Shown piece after piece: positions 21,000 to 32,847 of a stretch of DNA of 64,000 nt. The DNA lies in NCBI RefSeq assembly GCF_010015445.1, contig NC_053120.1:9082114-9146113 (forward strand), in the 5' to 3' direction. The notes below the pieces were generated by a model. It saw only the letters and a program-made list of their open reading frames with translations, ran no database searches and was not told where the DNA came from. Numbering within the stretch: the stretch's first letter is position 1; each line of letters opens with the position of its first letter. Position numbers and translations under genes: made by a program. The stretch comes from Perca fluviatilis (taxonomy: Eukaryota; Chordata; Actinopteri; Perciformes; Percidae).

Positions 21000-22118
21000 T
21001 ACAAGGATTATAAATAGGTTCGTGCAATAACCTCAGGAACGTGAAGATATCACAGGAAGAGACGATCTGAACGTTCATAATTAGCATTAAAATAATAGCT
21101 AACTGGAGAATCACTGCTGGTCTGAAAATACACTTGAACATTGTTAAAGTTGTAAAGCAGGAAATTACTGATTTTACCACGTCTTAAATATCAGTGTCTA
21201 ACTCCGTTGAACGCCTGCAGTAAGGTTTTATGTAGCCTACTAGTTAATCCAGGAGGATTAGGAGTACACACGCTCTTCAGACACTCGAAATCAGGTCAGA
21301 TTTGATGTGGGCATGAGCCATGCCAAAGTCCATTACAAATCTAGCCATATCAAGACGGCAAGCTACAGTAAAAAAGAAAAACACTTCCTAGAACGTTGCT
21401 GTAAATGTGTCATGAAACGTGACCACCTAATTGTAAATTCGGTATTAATTTGATTCGCCTCTGAGTACTTAATTCAGTTAAATCTAAATGTTTGTAATTG
21501 CTGAACTACCGCCGACCTCAGGTGGAAGAACAGAAGACGGCGGCATAACGTTAGCTAACGCCAACGCAGTCATGCAAATGATAAAGGTTGACTTTTTCAT
21601 GAAAATATGGATTGTTAATGGATCATATGCATGCCGAATTTGTCAGAGGAATATTGAATCGTATAAATTACAAAAAAAATGTGTGTGGCACTTTCAAATT
21701 GATTAGCTACATTTAGAATATTGTTAAGTTATTACGAAACATCTGTTCGGCATGGTAAAGGTACGTAACGTAGCTAATCATGTGGCCGAAAATGGTGTAC
21801 CTGTTGCGCTATTTACTAGCTAACGTTAACGTTAGTTCTTGGGTGTAAGTACTTTTTTAAACAACAGTCTGTGTTTGGTTTATTAAACTAGCCAGCTATT
21901 ATTTTAGTCAAGATAGCAAGAATGACCTTCGGCAGCCGGTCCATGCCACCCTGGGAAGACATCCTGCTCGAGCAAACATGGATAAAAAAGAAAATACGGC
22001 CAAAAAATAATCGCGCTGTTGGCCTGGATTAAACATGCGGTAAGTGTGCAAACACTTCTGAAATCACACACCACATCTGGCGGTAACCGTACGCTTGCTT
22101 TTGCCCCTATTTACCTAC
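21000..22118. other. glrx2 first intron, no further gene
   Basis: Unique-looking sequence with short open frames at 21488-21706 and 21924-22034 (+). Neither has recognisable homology, and both sit inside the inferred glrx2 intron. Confidence 0.4.
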
Positions 22119-22183
22119 CTTACGTGACCACCGGAAGTAGTTTCTGACGCAGACGCAAGCCGCAGTTTGAACGTAACGTCCAT
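22119..22183 (-). CDS. glrx2: Candidate glrx2 upstream exon, in-frame N-terminal extension
   Basis: On the - strand ATG at 22183 opens 21 codons plus two bases (MDVTFKLRLASASETT..., with three basic and two acidic residues) to a good donor AAG|GTAGGT. Splicing to the acceptor at 20918 keeps frame and reads through the MGN start, giving 154 aa. The phase fits exactly, and mammalian GLRX2 also has a leader exon spliced just before its internal Met. The exon carries an ETS-like ACTTCCGG and CRE-like TGACGTTA, so it may instead be 5' UTR. Confidence 0.5.
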
Positions 22184-22240
22184 AACGTCAACGCCAAATG
22201 TGGAGGAGACGGAGACTCATGTGATTACACAGAGTGGTAT
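22120..22240 (-). promoter_or_regulatory. Putative glrx2 promoter and first exon
   Basis: Raised CpG with ACTTCCGG (ETS) and TGACGTTATGGACGTTACG (CRE-like) in the direction of glrx2, about 1.2 kb upstream of the internal start. Confidence 0.45.
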
Positions 22241-22551
22241 CATGCATGGTATGTTAAAGGTATAGGCGGTCATTTTATTGGGTTATCAGATCTACGTGTG
22301 CAAGATTTTTATGGGACTCTGCATATTCGATTAATTTATTTCATTTGAACTTTTGAGTATATAGATAGGCCTAGCCATATTGACCAAGTGAAACATGTAA
22401 AAACAGCCATGACTCACCTAATGAATTTCTTTTATTTATTTTTCTATTTTGTCTCATTCGGAATCCTCTTTCTCCTCCAACTGGCAGTAGAGACTGGCTT
22501 CTGTATTTGGGTGGTCCATGTATGTCCTTTTAGGGCGGTCAAACCATAGAC

Positions 22552-22880
22552 CAGGGGTCACCAACCTTTTTGAAACTGAGAGCTACTTCATGGGTATTGA
22601 GTCATACGAAGGGCTACCAGTTTGATACACTCTTCTGAAATAACAAATGTGCTCAGTTTGCCTTTAGTTATATATGATTATTAATGATTAATGATACTTA
22701 TCTATGTGAAGACACTGATCATGTTAATGATTTCTCACAATAATTATCAACAATGACTTAACAAGGTGGGAAACAGACAATATCAATATTCAATTTTCAT
22801 TTTTAGAACAGGCCTGAGGGCTACTCATGTGGTCCTTGGGGGCTACCTTGTGCCCGCGGGCACCGTGTTGGTGACCCCTG
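22552..22880. mobile_element. hAT-type MITE CAGGGGTCACCAACC
   Basis: Inverted ends CAGGGGTCACCAACC and TTGGTGACCCCTG; perfect 8-bp duplication CCATAGAC at 22544-22551 and 22881-22888. Confidence 0.95.
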
Positions 22881-22888
22881 CCATAGAC

Positions 22889-23861
22889 TGTATATTATTA
22901 GGTCAAACTGCCAAAGTAGCCTCCATGTGGCTGGAGGAAGAGAGTGCACCAAAACAAATTTGTGTATATGTATTCAGTCAGGATTACTACCAGATTGTGA
23001 CAGGATTAAGTAATAGGTTATAGTAACATTATTAATAATAGTAGCCTATTTGTAGGTGGCATTCCAATGCCAGGGACACCTCAAGTAAAACATCCCCTGT
23101 GCTGAGTGTGATGAGGTCAAAGAGACCAGTGGAATTCAAGCGGAAGAGTGGAACTAGCATAACACACTCTGTCATGTCTGTCTGTAGGCTACAGCACAGG
23201 CATCAAAGCTGTTACAAATGCAGAAAATGTCTTCTTTTATCCTCAAAGGTGTTTCGTTTCCCCTCCCTCTTCAAATGCAGGAGAAAATGCACTAGCTCAG
23301 AATTAACTGTTTCCCATTTACCATGTTAACCCAGAATAGGCTCACAGGCTAGGGGATCAATCACAAATGATGAATGAATCACAAAAGATATCTGATGAGG
23401 CAGCACAGAAGTGCTTTACTTCAAATACCTTTTTTTTTTTTCAAAGCCATGCGAGAATTGTATGATTTCAGAATGGATTCACACCATCAAAGAGATACAC
23501 AGTCTTGCCCCGGAGTGGGTACTGTAATACCTGACACAAATCCTGACGTTGATGTCCTGATGTTATGAAAGGCAGTAGCGAATATATAGCGTTAGGGTTC
23601 AAATACCTGCTCACAGCATCGATACACGTGATAAAAGACAGGGAGGGTTGGTTCAACTGATCAGTTATTTTGGTCAGGCTGGATGGATCTTCATCATCAA
23701 GCTGGAGTCTTCACCTCCCTGGCTAGATTTCAAGATGTAAAACCATAGAAATAAAGCAAATATTTGTGCTAATGAAATGACCACGGCAAACAGCTCAATG
23801 TCCCTTCTATCCAGTTTATGTATACGTGTAAAACTTTTTCCTCCACGTAAAAGGAAAGTGC

Positions 23862-23863
<2 letters not shown>
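22889..23863. other. Intergenic, no gene seen
   Basis: No exon-like frame or clear repeat ends. Confidence 0.4.
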
Positions 23864-23901
<38 letters not shown>

Positions 23902-23912
23902 TGTGTGTGTTT
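23864..23912. repeat. (GT)n microsatellite
   Basis: Near-perfect GT tract interrupted once by TTT. Confidence 0.95.
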
Positions 23913-24615
23913 GGATTACACTTCTTCCCATGTAACATCTTAGAATCATCTCTGCTAAGTAGATCAAACCAACATAATCTGTACTGGGGTTATCATACCT
24001 TCACCAAAGCTGGGTCATGGGGCGAGGGAAAAACTGATTCCCACTGGCTGGCCAGAGGGTTGCCATGGCAATGATCACACCTCACTGACAGGTAACCACT
24101 AAATGGAGTCATGTCAAACTTAAATTTCCTTAATAGAAAATGAGACAAATACGCCTACTCCATTAATGGTCATTGTGGAGGCACATTTAGCTCATTCTGG
24201 TTTATACATAACTGCCCTGTAGTAGTTTTCTCCTATAGTAGTACGGTATTAACCTAAGGCACAAATACCGAATAGTCTCGACTGGCCAGATAATACAGTA
24301 TGATAACAGGCTAAAACTCTTAAAAGTGACAAGAATTTTAATAAAGCATATTTCATGTACCATTTCAGGCACAGTCAGGGAAATGTTCGCTTTCCCTCAT
24401 GTAAAACACGTTGGTAATGAGGCATGGAAAAACATTTCAAGCTGCATTGAAATTCTGACATATGGAACTGATATTTTGTTGACAAATTGTTGGTAGACGT
24501 ATTCGCACTACTGGGTGCCACAGAGCCATCTGATTTGTGATGCCACTATAGCATATAAAACATCTCCTGATATAGATTTGTGCACCCACATATTCAAAAT
24601 GACCAAAACACATTT
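23913..24615. other. Intergenic, no gene seen
   Basis: AT-rich, apparently unique. Confidence 0.4.
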
Positions 24616-24618
24616 AAT

Positions 24619-24696
24619 ATGCCTACATCATAATATTTTACATAAACAGTAGGTAGGCTGCCTACCTACTGTATATGCAAAATATCATAATGTGTT
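24619..24696. repeat. Palindrome with one-base centre
   Basis: ACAGTAGGTAGGC (24646-24658), T, GCCTACCTACTGT (24660-24672) is a perfect 13-bp inverted repeat. Flanks continue the pairing imperfectly (ataatatttt against aaaatatcat). Confidence 0.85.
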
Positions 24697-24894
24697 ATTG
24701 GTTAGACAACACAATTTTCTATAATAGATAGCCATACATTAACAATATAGATTAGAAGATAAAGTCAGGACTCAGAAAATGGACTCAGTGTTGTTTGCTG
24801 TGGATGATTTGGCTTTAAATATGGGGGTAACAGTGCACATCTTCAGACAGTCTCTCCTGGAAGGCATTGGTACTAGGTTGTTCACATGAAAAGT

Positions 24895-25130
24895 AGTCTC
24901 GCATTGCCAGACCTTCCTCCACATCACTGCAAAGGAGGGTCTGGCTAGTCCACACAGCATTCCGGGATGGGAGAAAAACATATGCTCTGGTTTATTGGCA
25001 TTTCTTTAAACCAATCACAATCGTATTGGGCGGTGCTAAGCCCCGGACGGAGCCAGGGTGCCGCTGCAAAATCGCCTCTGGAAGGAACTTGTTTTGGTGG
25101 AACATGTGTACGTTCAAAGGTTGTTTTAAG
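24895..25130 (+). mobile_element. Hairpin-ended MITE (copy 2, 3'-truncated)
   Basis: Begins AGTCTCGCATTGCCAGACC with the hairpin gaggaaggtctgg/ccagaccctcctt and continues to ggttgtttta, where the match stops at a different repeat. Confidence 0.8.
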
Positions 25131-25640
25131 CCCTATTCGCACGGGATGAGTATCATCTGGGGACCTTGTGCGATTTAGAAATTCCCCCCCCCCCCAACAC
25201 ACATCTGAGTTTCATGTGGGGCATTCGCACGGGATAAGCAAAGCCCGCTTTTACTCAAATTTACTGACATAACTGTACCCCGAGAGTTGGATACCCGGAG
25301 GCGTGCAGACGACGGTCAGGGCAAGGCTTCCGCTCCGCACTTGGGTCGGGGTTTGGTATCTTTTTGGGCCAGGCCTGGTAGAGGCTACCAGAGGCTCGTA
25401 CCCTATCATCCACACCGCGGCGGCACCCACACAGCATCACCGTCAGCCCTCGGAAAAAGCCGCAGGGAGTGCGTCAACTCGGGGATTGGTCACGAAAGGC
25501 GGCGTCCACACCCCCACCCCCGTGATCCCATTTCTGTCTTCGCAAGAGGGCACTAGAAACAAAAATGATATACGACCTCCGCCAAATCACAGATATATAT
25601 GAGCTCCCCCTCAGTCTGACGTCAGTAAGGTTAGGGTGAG
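25131..25640. mobile_element. GC-rich repeat with cattcgcacggga motifs
   Basis: Two ATTCGCACGGGAT(G/A)AG motifs (25136 and 25222), a C13-14 run and a GC-rich core to about 25560, in contrast with the flanks. It looks like a DNA transposon remnant, but ends are not defined. Confidence 0.4.
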
Positions 25641-27143
25641 GGGGGTTCAGAATCGACCATTTGACGAGCACCTCTGAAGCAGCATACTGGCAGCTTTAAG
25701 GAATTTGCAATCACACCTTTTTTTATGTGTGAAAAGTGAGAATGATGAGTCAGACTTTCCCTCACTGTCTGACACAGTCTGCTCCTCCTCTTCATTCCTG
25801 TGGAGAAAAAATGATAATTAGTAATAAATCAAAAGCCACAGGAACAAATCTAATGATACATGTTTGGTTCTGGTTTGTTCTAAAATCACTTGAAGGTCTT
25901 ATAAGCATTTACAGATTTGCCTTTGATTGACTGGCCGATTAGGATTTACTTTTGTGGAAAGTAACCTATTTTAAATCGGTGTGGCAACTTTTGTATTAAA
26001 ATAAGAAGGCCTTTTTCTAAGTGAATATAATGTGTATATGTTAAGCATTTTGATATATAATTAAACCGGCGATTAGGCCTAATGAAATACAGTAATGTTT
26101 TGTTTGATTTTTTGCATGCTTTGAAAAATGGAGTGAAAATAAACAGTCCTCAGTTATATTTTTAACTCCCGAATCATTTCTTTTTCTGTCATATCAACAT
26201 TTGAGACAGAAAATGGTGAGTCTTAAGTCTTTGCTTTCTCAGTTTCTTCTGTGTATGACATTTTCTCCACAGTTAACACTTTCTTTAGGCCAAGCAGCCT
26301 GATACAAAAGAAAAATCTCAATTGCAGTCTCCATTGATCAAATCATAGCTTTCGGCCATATAGCTTGATTGAGTGCTGTAGAGTTTCTGCTTAACAGGCA
26401 ATTGGCAAAGTGCGTAATAAATCATTTTTAGTCAGTTCATCAATAAGCTAACACTAAAATCTATAGCTCTTATCATGCGGATAAGTAAAAGTGTGTTTTT
26501 ATCCATGTGAGTTTCAGTCAGGAATGGAGCTGAGCTACAGTTAGACTCGACATTTTTTATGTGTTGGGAAAACGGTCAGGGCTGGCTGCAGTCAGGACGG
26601 CCTGGGCTGATTCCAAGTCTGCTTAAGACCAGGTCCAAAGGGGTGAAGACTGAGCTAACACCCTGGCCAGAGAAAATCAGGATGTATTTAAGGCCAAGAT
26701 TGGTAATAAAGCTGTACTGTAGGGTCTGTCCAAAAGTAAGAATACTATTCAGCTCTGCCTTCATTTTTCATTTAAAAAAAAATGCCTTCAATCTAATAAC
26801 TCCACAGAGCTTTTTCAACTTGAACATAAGTTAATTATTGCAATGCTTCCTAGATATGGAAGTAGGCAACTGTAGCAATAACAAATGTTGCAGGTTGTTT
26901 GTTTGTCAGCTGGCGGTTTTTCTGCCCCACTAGTGGCCAAAAAATCGATTCATCAGAAGTTAAGATGATGCTGCAGAAATTTGAAGACCTTTTTACATGT
27001 ACTATAATCAGATAGAGCGATCCCTTCAAATATCACAAACTAGTCCATAATCGACCCCTGAGAACATACCAGAGGTTCATTTGAGGAGTAATTCAAAGAT
27101 TGCGTAGTTTGTCCGTTGATTTAAAAAAAGGAACTTTATTTGA
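25641..27143. other. Intergenic, no gene seen
   Basis: AT-rich; no exon, tRNA or clear repeat terminus recognised. Confidence 0.4.
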
Positions 27144-27456
27144 AGCTTTAGTGCATAATTTTTTTTACATTGCCAAATGAGTTGATACAAAGCTAATCAG
27201 CTCCACAAAACTCTCTTTCTCGGTATGGCTATGTTTAGAAATGGGTGTCGTCCGGCGACTTTCGCGCGCAGAAACTGAAACCTCTTCTGAAGAGTTCGTC
27301 ATGTTTTTTTAATCCTCCGTGTCCTCCTTGGCTACTAGTGGAGGAGGGTTGGGGGTGGTGCGCGATCACGGAAGGCTTGTATCGTGTAGATGCACCGACA
27401 GAATTGTCATTACTTAGAATTCCTCATGGGTGAGACAGATACTACGCACTATAGCT
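27144..27456. mobile_element. TTAA-type element (uninterrupted relative of 3222-5070)
   Basis: The right end ...actacgcactatagct is followed by TTAA (27457-27460). The left end agctttagtgcataa is preceded by TTGA, a one-base decay of TTAA. It shares aatcctccgtgtcctccttg and cttagaattcctcatg with 3222-5070 and, in part, with 49180-49442. Confidence 0.7.
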
Positions 27457-27657
27457 TTAATGAAGAGGTTACATATTCATTTGAAATGTTTGTTTATCTT
27501 TAATTATTCATTTAAGGTATACAAAGGGGTTCTTAAAAGGCAAAATCTAAACCCCTTAAAAATACCTTAATTTGAAAACCCCTTGATTAGCAAATAAAGT
27601 AGATGTTAGGGTGTACTGCAAGAAAAGCCCAGGTCAAGAAAAACATATAGGCTATTC

Positions 27658-28125
27658 CAGAGGTCTTCAACAGTTGGTCGGGGACCCTTAGGGGGTCCTC
27701 AGAGTTACTGCAGGGGGGCCACCAAATTATAGTTAATTTTTGAACGTTTTTTTCAAATTAAAATGTCTTAACATGAATCCAACATATTATTAGCTAATAT
27801 AAATCCCCACTGATGATAAGCTTGCTGGCCTATAGGTAAGGTAGTCACTAAAGTAGCCACCCACAGATACAGTTCATCCTAAGATTCACTGTGCCACATG
27901 TATGTTTAACATTTAAAGATGATTCATAAACTCATGCCCACAGTTATTATTTTAATAGCTTAGTATGCTATGCACTAAAAATGGTATGTATAAAGGCCAC
28001 CCTCCACTTTATTGTAGGCCCAGTTTAATATGCAACTTCATTTTATACAATATATATAGGGGGTCCCTGCTCGGTCTCTCTTTCAGTTAAGGGGTCCTTG
28101 GTTTAAAAAACGTTGAAGACCCCTG
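27658..28125. mobile_element. hAT-type MITE CAGAGGTCTTCAAC
   Basis: Ends CAGAGGTCTTCAAC and GTTGAAGACCCCTG; perfect 8-bp duplication GGCTATTC at 27650-27657 and 28126-28133. Same family as 63030-63460, in the opposite orientation. Confidence 0.95.
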
Positions 28126-28319
28126 GGCTATTCGACTAAACTTTGAATCATGCTTCAGACAAGTGTGTGACAAAGTGAAAGATGTTAGAAAATGGTCTGA
28201 GGGGGACCAGACTTGAGTACAAGTTTAGCCCTCCAGTCAGCTAAAAAATAAAGACTCCTTTGTTCAGATGACAGCGAGCACACGCGGTCAGCCAGATAAA
28301 ATGAGATAATGCTGCCAGA

Positions 28320-28970
28320 TTCATTCTGATTAGTTTGGTCCCTGGGATTAATTATGCATCAAAGGACGTCATTAAAAAAAAACAATGCATGGTAAGTGAC
28401 AGTGTCACTTTTGATGCATCATGCCTTGCTTTGCTGTAGGACGAGTGCTTTTTCTCTCTTGTTGACTGCTTATCCAGCCACTGCCCTCAAAGGCAGAGTG
28501 GCCTCCCAGTGCAAAACAACAGATACTATGGCAGCAATATATTTCTCAGACAGAACAATTTATGGGACTATCACTATTAATCATTGCCACGGAAAGGGAA
28601 GATTGCCTAACTCATCCGGAGCCCCCATAGAAATGTAATTCTCCGACTGCCTAAAGTGCTTATAGGGCTGAGCTGCAGATGCAGTTTTCCCACGCTCGGG
28701 CTCTGTCCTACACTGGCATGGCAATAAGCTGTTGATTTAATATCCGTTTGCCGCATGCATTTTCTTGGACATGTAATCAGTCCACAAGGTTCGGCGAGAG
28801 GCTGTCATGAATCTCGTCGGCTGTACTGTTAACCCCCCTCTCCTCCTCCTCCAGTGGACAATCACCAGCTCACCAGCAGGACATGGCAGATCCAGCAGCC
28901 ATTCCTGATTACACTCATGACTCAGGTTGCCGATCGGCTGTCAGGGTGCAATCACGCATAAACATTTTGT
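28320..28970. promoter_or_regulatory. Candidate conserved non-coding block
   Basis: Unique, balanced composition with dense homeobox/POU-like words (gggattaattatgcatcaaa, ttgatgcatcatgcc, attaatcattgcc) and no repeat ends or coding frame. This is a guess from sequence texture only. Confidence 0.25.
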
Positions 28971-29620
28971 TTTCTTTCTTTTCTTTGGTCTTCATGGTTT
29001 TCTTCGGAGGAGAATTGTCTTCGTAAATTTTGTCAAAATGATTAAGGGTGATGTTTTGAAATGCAAAATACATGTTCCATGCACATAAAGAGGAAAAATA
29101 CTGAATTCTTCTTTCATTATTCCATGTAGAAACATATTAAGAAGGAGGACAAACCATTGGATAAAGGGAGTAGTTTCAAAACTGAACTATTAAAGATGAG
29201 GAGAGAGTCACAGGCACTCAGAGTGGCTTGATGTCTTTAAATAGCGTGCATGTAGGCTTCAACACAGAGCCCAGAGTCAGAAAAAGAACTGGAGCTCAAA
29301 TGATTAGTTGATAAATCCATTGAGAGAAAACTAATTGGCAGCTATTTTGATAACTGATTAGTTTGAGTCAACTTTGGTCAGACAACACATGAAGATGTCA
29401 TCTTGAGCTCTGGAACATTGTGATGGACATTTTTCTAAATCTTCAGACATTTATTGCCAAAAAAGTTTACGGTACTTGAGAAAGTTAATTATTTTTGCCA
29501 TATTAATTGATGATGAAAATTAACGGTTTTTTTTGGCCTTAAATGAAAAAAGATTAAAAAAATTATTAGAATCTCTGAACAGAGTATCTCCAGACTTAGC
29601 AGCCTGTAGGGAGAGAGCTT
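28971..29620. other. Intergenic, no gene seen
   Basis: Low-complexity AT-rich sequence. Confidence 0.4.
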
Positions 29621-29799
29621 TTATTGGGGGGCATTTTTCAGCCTTTATTTTCACAGGACAGATAAGACATGAAAGGGGAGAGAAAGGGGGAATGACATGC
29701 AGCAAAGGGCCCGAGGGTCGGAGTCGAACCCGCAGTCACTGCGTTGAGGAGTAAACCTTTATATGTGCGCCTGCTCTACCGACTGAGCTATCCCAGCCA
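29621..29799 (-). mobile_element. tRNA-derived SINE (copy A)
   Basis: On the - strand it starts GGCTGGGATAGCTCAGTCGG (A box) and has GGTTCGACTCC (B box) about 50 bp on, then a tRNA-unrelated body (ctttgctgcatgtcattccc) and tail gaaaataaaggctg. The A box and B box are intact enough for Pol III. Confidence 0.85.
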
Positions 29800-29934
29800 C
29801 GAAGCTGATGGTTTTAATCTAGTGAATGATTGGTGGTAGTAATACCTGGTTTACCTGCATGTGGGAATACCTGCGAGACTACCATGGGATCAGCACCATG
29901 GACAGCGCCTGTGACAAACTTGTGGCAACCTTAA

Positions 29935-30375
29935 AGTGCTCATATTATGCTCATTTTTAGGTTCATAATTGTATTTAGGGGCTGTACCAGAATATGTTTA
30001 CATGGTTTAATTTTCAAACAACACCATATTTGTGTTGTACTGCACATTGCTGCAGCTCCTCTTTTCACCCTGTGTGTTGAGCTCTCTGTATTAGCTACAG
30101 AGTGAGGCATCTCACTTCTGTTCCATCTTTGTTGGGAGGCGCACGCGCAGTAGCTAGGTAAGGACTGCTAGCCATTAAGAAGCGTACGAGTATGAGGGCG
30201 TGCCACGCTAGCAGCTAGGCGAGCATTATAACGTGTGTTACAAAGTGACGCACATTCGTCTCTGAAGTAAAGCCTCGACTACAACAGAGCTGTTTGTAAA
30301 CCTATAACATGCACAAGAAAGATATATAACACAATAAAGGAAAGGGAAAAAGCCAAAAAGCATAATATGAGCACT
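29935..30375. mobile_element. TTAA-flanked MITE AGTGCTCATATTATGC
   Basis: Perfect inverted ends AGTGCTCATATTATGCT and AGCATAATATGAGCACT, flanked by TTAA at 29931-29934 and 30376-30379. Shares ends and interior with 32848-33485. Confidence 0.93.
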
Positions 30376-30408
30376 TTAACCATGGTAAAAATCCTGCATA
30401 GAGGTTCA

Positions 30409-30411
<3 letters not shown>

Positions 30412-30448
<37 letters not shown>

Positions 30449-30457
30449 TATATATAT
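30412..30457. repeat. (AT)n microsatellite
   Basis: About 22 TA/AT units with one AA break. Confidence 0.95.
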
Positions 30458-31196
30458 GTTCTGGATGGAGGTACACATTTCTAAAAAAGAAACGAAAAGT
30501 TTGATGTGATGCCATATTTTTTGTCAAAAATAAGATTGAAAATAACATGATGTATATTATACAACTAATTCTTTTTTGGAAAATTCCATGTCCATAAGAA
30601 AACATTGTCAGGAACCAAGCCATGTTTCCTGCACTTTATTAATGAATGTCAGCAATATAGCACCCTTTTATTTAATATTAAAAACCAAACAGCCATTAAG
30701 ACCTTTAAGTCATTAGATGAATGTAATATCAAAATGATATGACACATGCTCTGGTATTTTTCTTTTGTATTGTCTTTTCTTTTGTGCTTTGTAATGTCTA
30801 TTCCATGTATCTGTGTGTACCTTTGTATTTTAACTTTTGTACAATTAAGAATTGAAAAAAATAAAAAAATAAAACAACAAAAATCCTGCGCAGGTGTTTT
30901 CGATCAGTGTGCCTGATGAGACGTCTGCTTGACGTCGGGTGGAGATACGCTGGGAATTACAGGAGAGTGGGGGAGGTATCAATCTGAGGAGAGGTGCAAT
31001 CAGGCACAGTAAGTGAAAACACCTGTGTGGGTGGACGAAGGGTGTGTAAAGGCTTTAGGGATTACCGACTGTATCTTCAGCCAGTCACACAAGCTGTGTT
31101 ACTCCCTAAAGCAAAACATAACACCTGCCGACAGTCTGTTTAGTGGGAATGTTACATTAAGGCCATGCAGTAACTAACATTTTAATGTCAAATTTG
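30458..31196. other. Intergenic, no gene seen
   Basis: AT-rich; 30770-30880 ends in an A-rich aaaaaataaaaaaataaaac tract that may be a retroposon tail. Confidence 0.35.
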
Positions 31197-31999
31197 CAGT
31201 GTTGTAGTACTCAAGATAGGTCTTGGTCTCAAGACCACTTTTTGAAGGTCTCGGTCTCGTCTCGAGTCGGCCGCATTTTTACTCTAATAATAAGAGGTCA
31301 TTGTCTGATTCATGTGCAAACATCATTACTGTGATTGGATGTAAAACTCCCTGCTTCAAATGCCCACCAATAACTTGACTCATTTCTAATTTGGAACGTG
31401 TAAGTGTTAACCCCCTCTCTTGGTCTTGGTCTTGGTCTTGACTTGGTCTCAACCCCTCAAAGTCTTGGTCTTGTCCTGGCCTCGATATACTCTCTATCTT
31501 GGTGATGACTTGGTCTCTTGACTGTAAGTCTTACATTGCCAGACCTTCCTCCACGGCGCTGCGGAGGAGGGTCTGGCTAGTCCACACAGCACTCCAGGAT
31601 GGGAGAAAAACGTGCTCTGGTTTATTGGCATTTCTTTAAACCAATCGCAATCGTCTTGGGCGGCACAAAACGCCGGACGGAGCCCCGGTGCCTCTGCAAT
31701 ATAGCCCCGGGAAGGAACTTGTTTTGGTGGAACACGTGTACGTTCAAAAGTTGTTTTAGTCGTGCAACAGAAAACTCAGATTGGACAGATAGTCTAGCTA
31801 GCTGTCTGGATTTACCCTGCAGAGATCTGAGGAGCAGTTCACCATAGTCCTCAGAAATCCACCAGAGGTTAACGCCAACACAAAGAAAGCGTAATGCAAC
31901 GGACATCCAGCCGTAAAGAGTGACATCAATTTCTGTCAGCAACGGACCAATCCCGGAGGTGGAACGTCGCGGATATAGACTATCTTGACTACAACACTG
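31197..31999. mobile_element. hAT-like element CAGTGTTGTAGTACTC, interrupted
   Basis: The left end CAGTGTTGTAGTACTCAAGA pairs with the right end TCTTGACTACAACACTG (31983-31999). The interior is rich in ggtcttggtctc/cttggtcttgg repeats. A MITE occupies 31524-31982. An outer target duplication is not evident. Confidence 0.75.
31524..31982 (+). mobile_element. Hairpin-ended MITE (copy 3, full length), nested in 31197-31999
   Basis: Perfect 8-bp duplication TCTTGACT at 31516-31523 and 31983-31990; the outer element becomes continuous if one copy is removed. The 5' end has the stem gccagaccttcctcc / ggaggagggtctggc; the 3' end is gcggatatagacta. Confidence 0.88.
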
Positions 32000-32847
32000 C
32001 AAGATAACAGCACAAAGTTCAACAAGAACAAAAAAAAAAGCCACCAAGTTGTCATCTAGAATCTAGATGAAGAGTTACAGAGAAGAAAATGAGAAACATG
32101 CATCCGCTATTCTATTTGTAGGGTTTAAATGAATTCTGTGCTCCCTCTCCTGCTCATGTGTCATCTTTGGTTTTTAAATGTTCTGTTGAAAGATTGGACA
32201 TGGCTTGTGTCAGCTAAGATGGGCCGTGCATTGACGGAGACATTTGTCTCAGGGAAGGTTACGACAACGTGTCCAGTAAGTATTCTCTTGACTGCTGTCA
32301 ACACGCATTGCTGTTTTTGTTGCTGTTGTCGAGGGGACAGGTGGAGGGACTGCTGTTGACACAAATTGGATTGGTGGCATGTCAGGTTAGTGTTTAGAAG
32401 TCTAAAAAGGACACGTTCACAATTCTTTTGGCAGTGTGTGTGTGTGAGAGAGAGATTGTGTGTGTGTGTGTGTGTTCTCTCCTTGTTATTCTGGATGGAC
32501 GCCGGCCAGTGTGTGTTTCAGTGATAGGAGAGAACACCAGTTGTTTCAGTGGCTCGAGGTGTCAGAAGAGATTTCACAGCTCCTTGAGCACAGTAATCCT
32601 GGAGCTCTTGAAACAAGATGGCAAATAAAACGGCCCCCTGGACGATGCTGAATCACTTACTGAACCCCACTTCCACTGATCTGTATCTCTCCACAATGTG
32701 AAGGGCTCCTGTCCCCTCCAAATAAGGTCAACAACACCTTGCTGTATGGTGTTATTTCCTCTGAAGTGATTACATGTACTAATTTGGTTGATCACACACT
32801 CATTCAAGCTGCACATTGAAATGTTTATTCATTCATATGTTAATTAA
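32000..32847. other. Intergenic, no gene seen
   Basis: Contains a (GT)n tract at 32434-32475; no coding exon recognised. Confidence 0.45.
32434..32475. repeat. (GT)n/(GA)n microsatellite
   Basis: Two GT tracts split by gagagagaga. Confidence 0.9.

Noticed and set aside
21488..22034. Two short + strand frames (72 and 36 codons), the second followed by a GTAAGT-like donor
   Set aside because: They lie in the inferred glrx2 first intron, have no recognisable homology, and the second ends in a stop before the donor.
31599..32047. Open frames of 82-141 codons around 31.6-32.0 kb and similar ones at 1.85, 24.95, 43.5 and 56.6 kb
   Set aside because: They are the same non-coding MITE in different copies; the apparent conservation is copy relationship, not protein selection.
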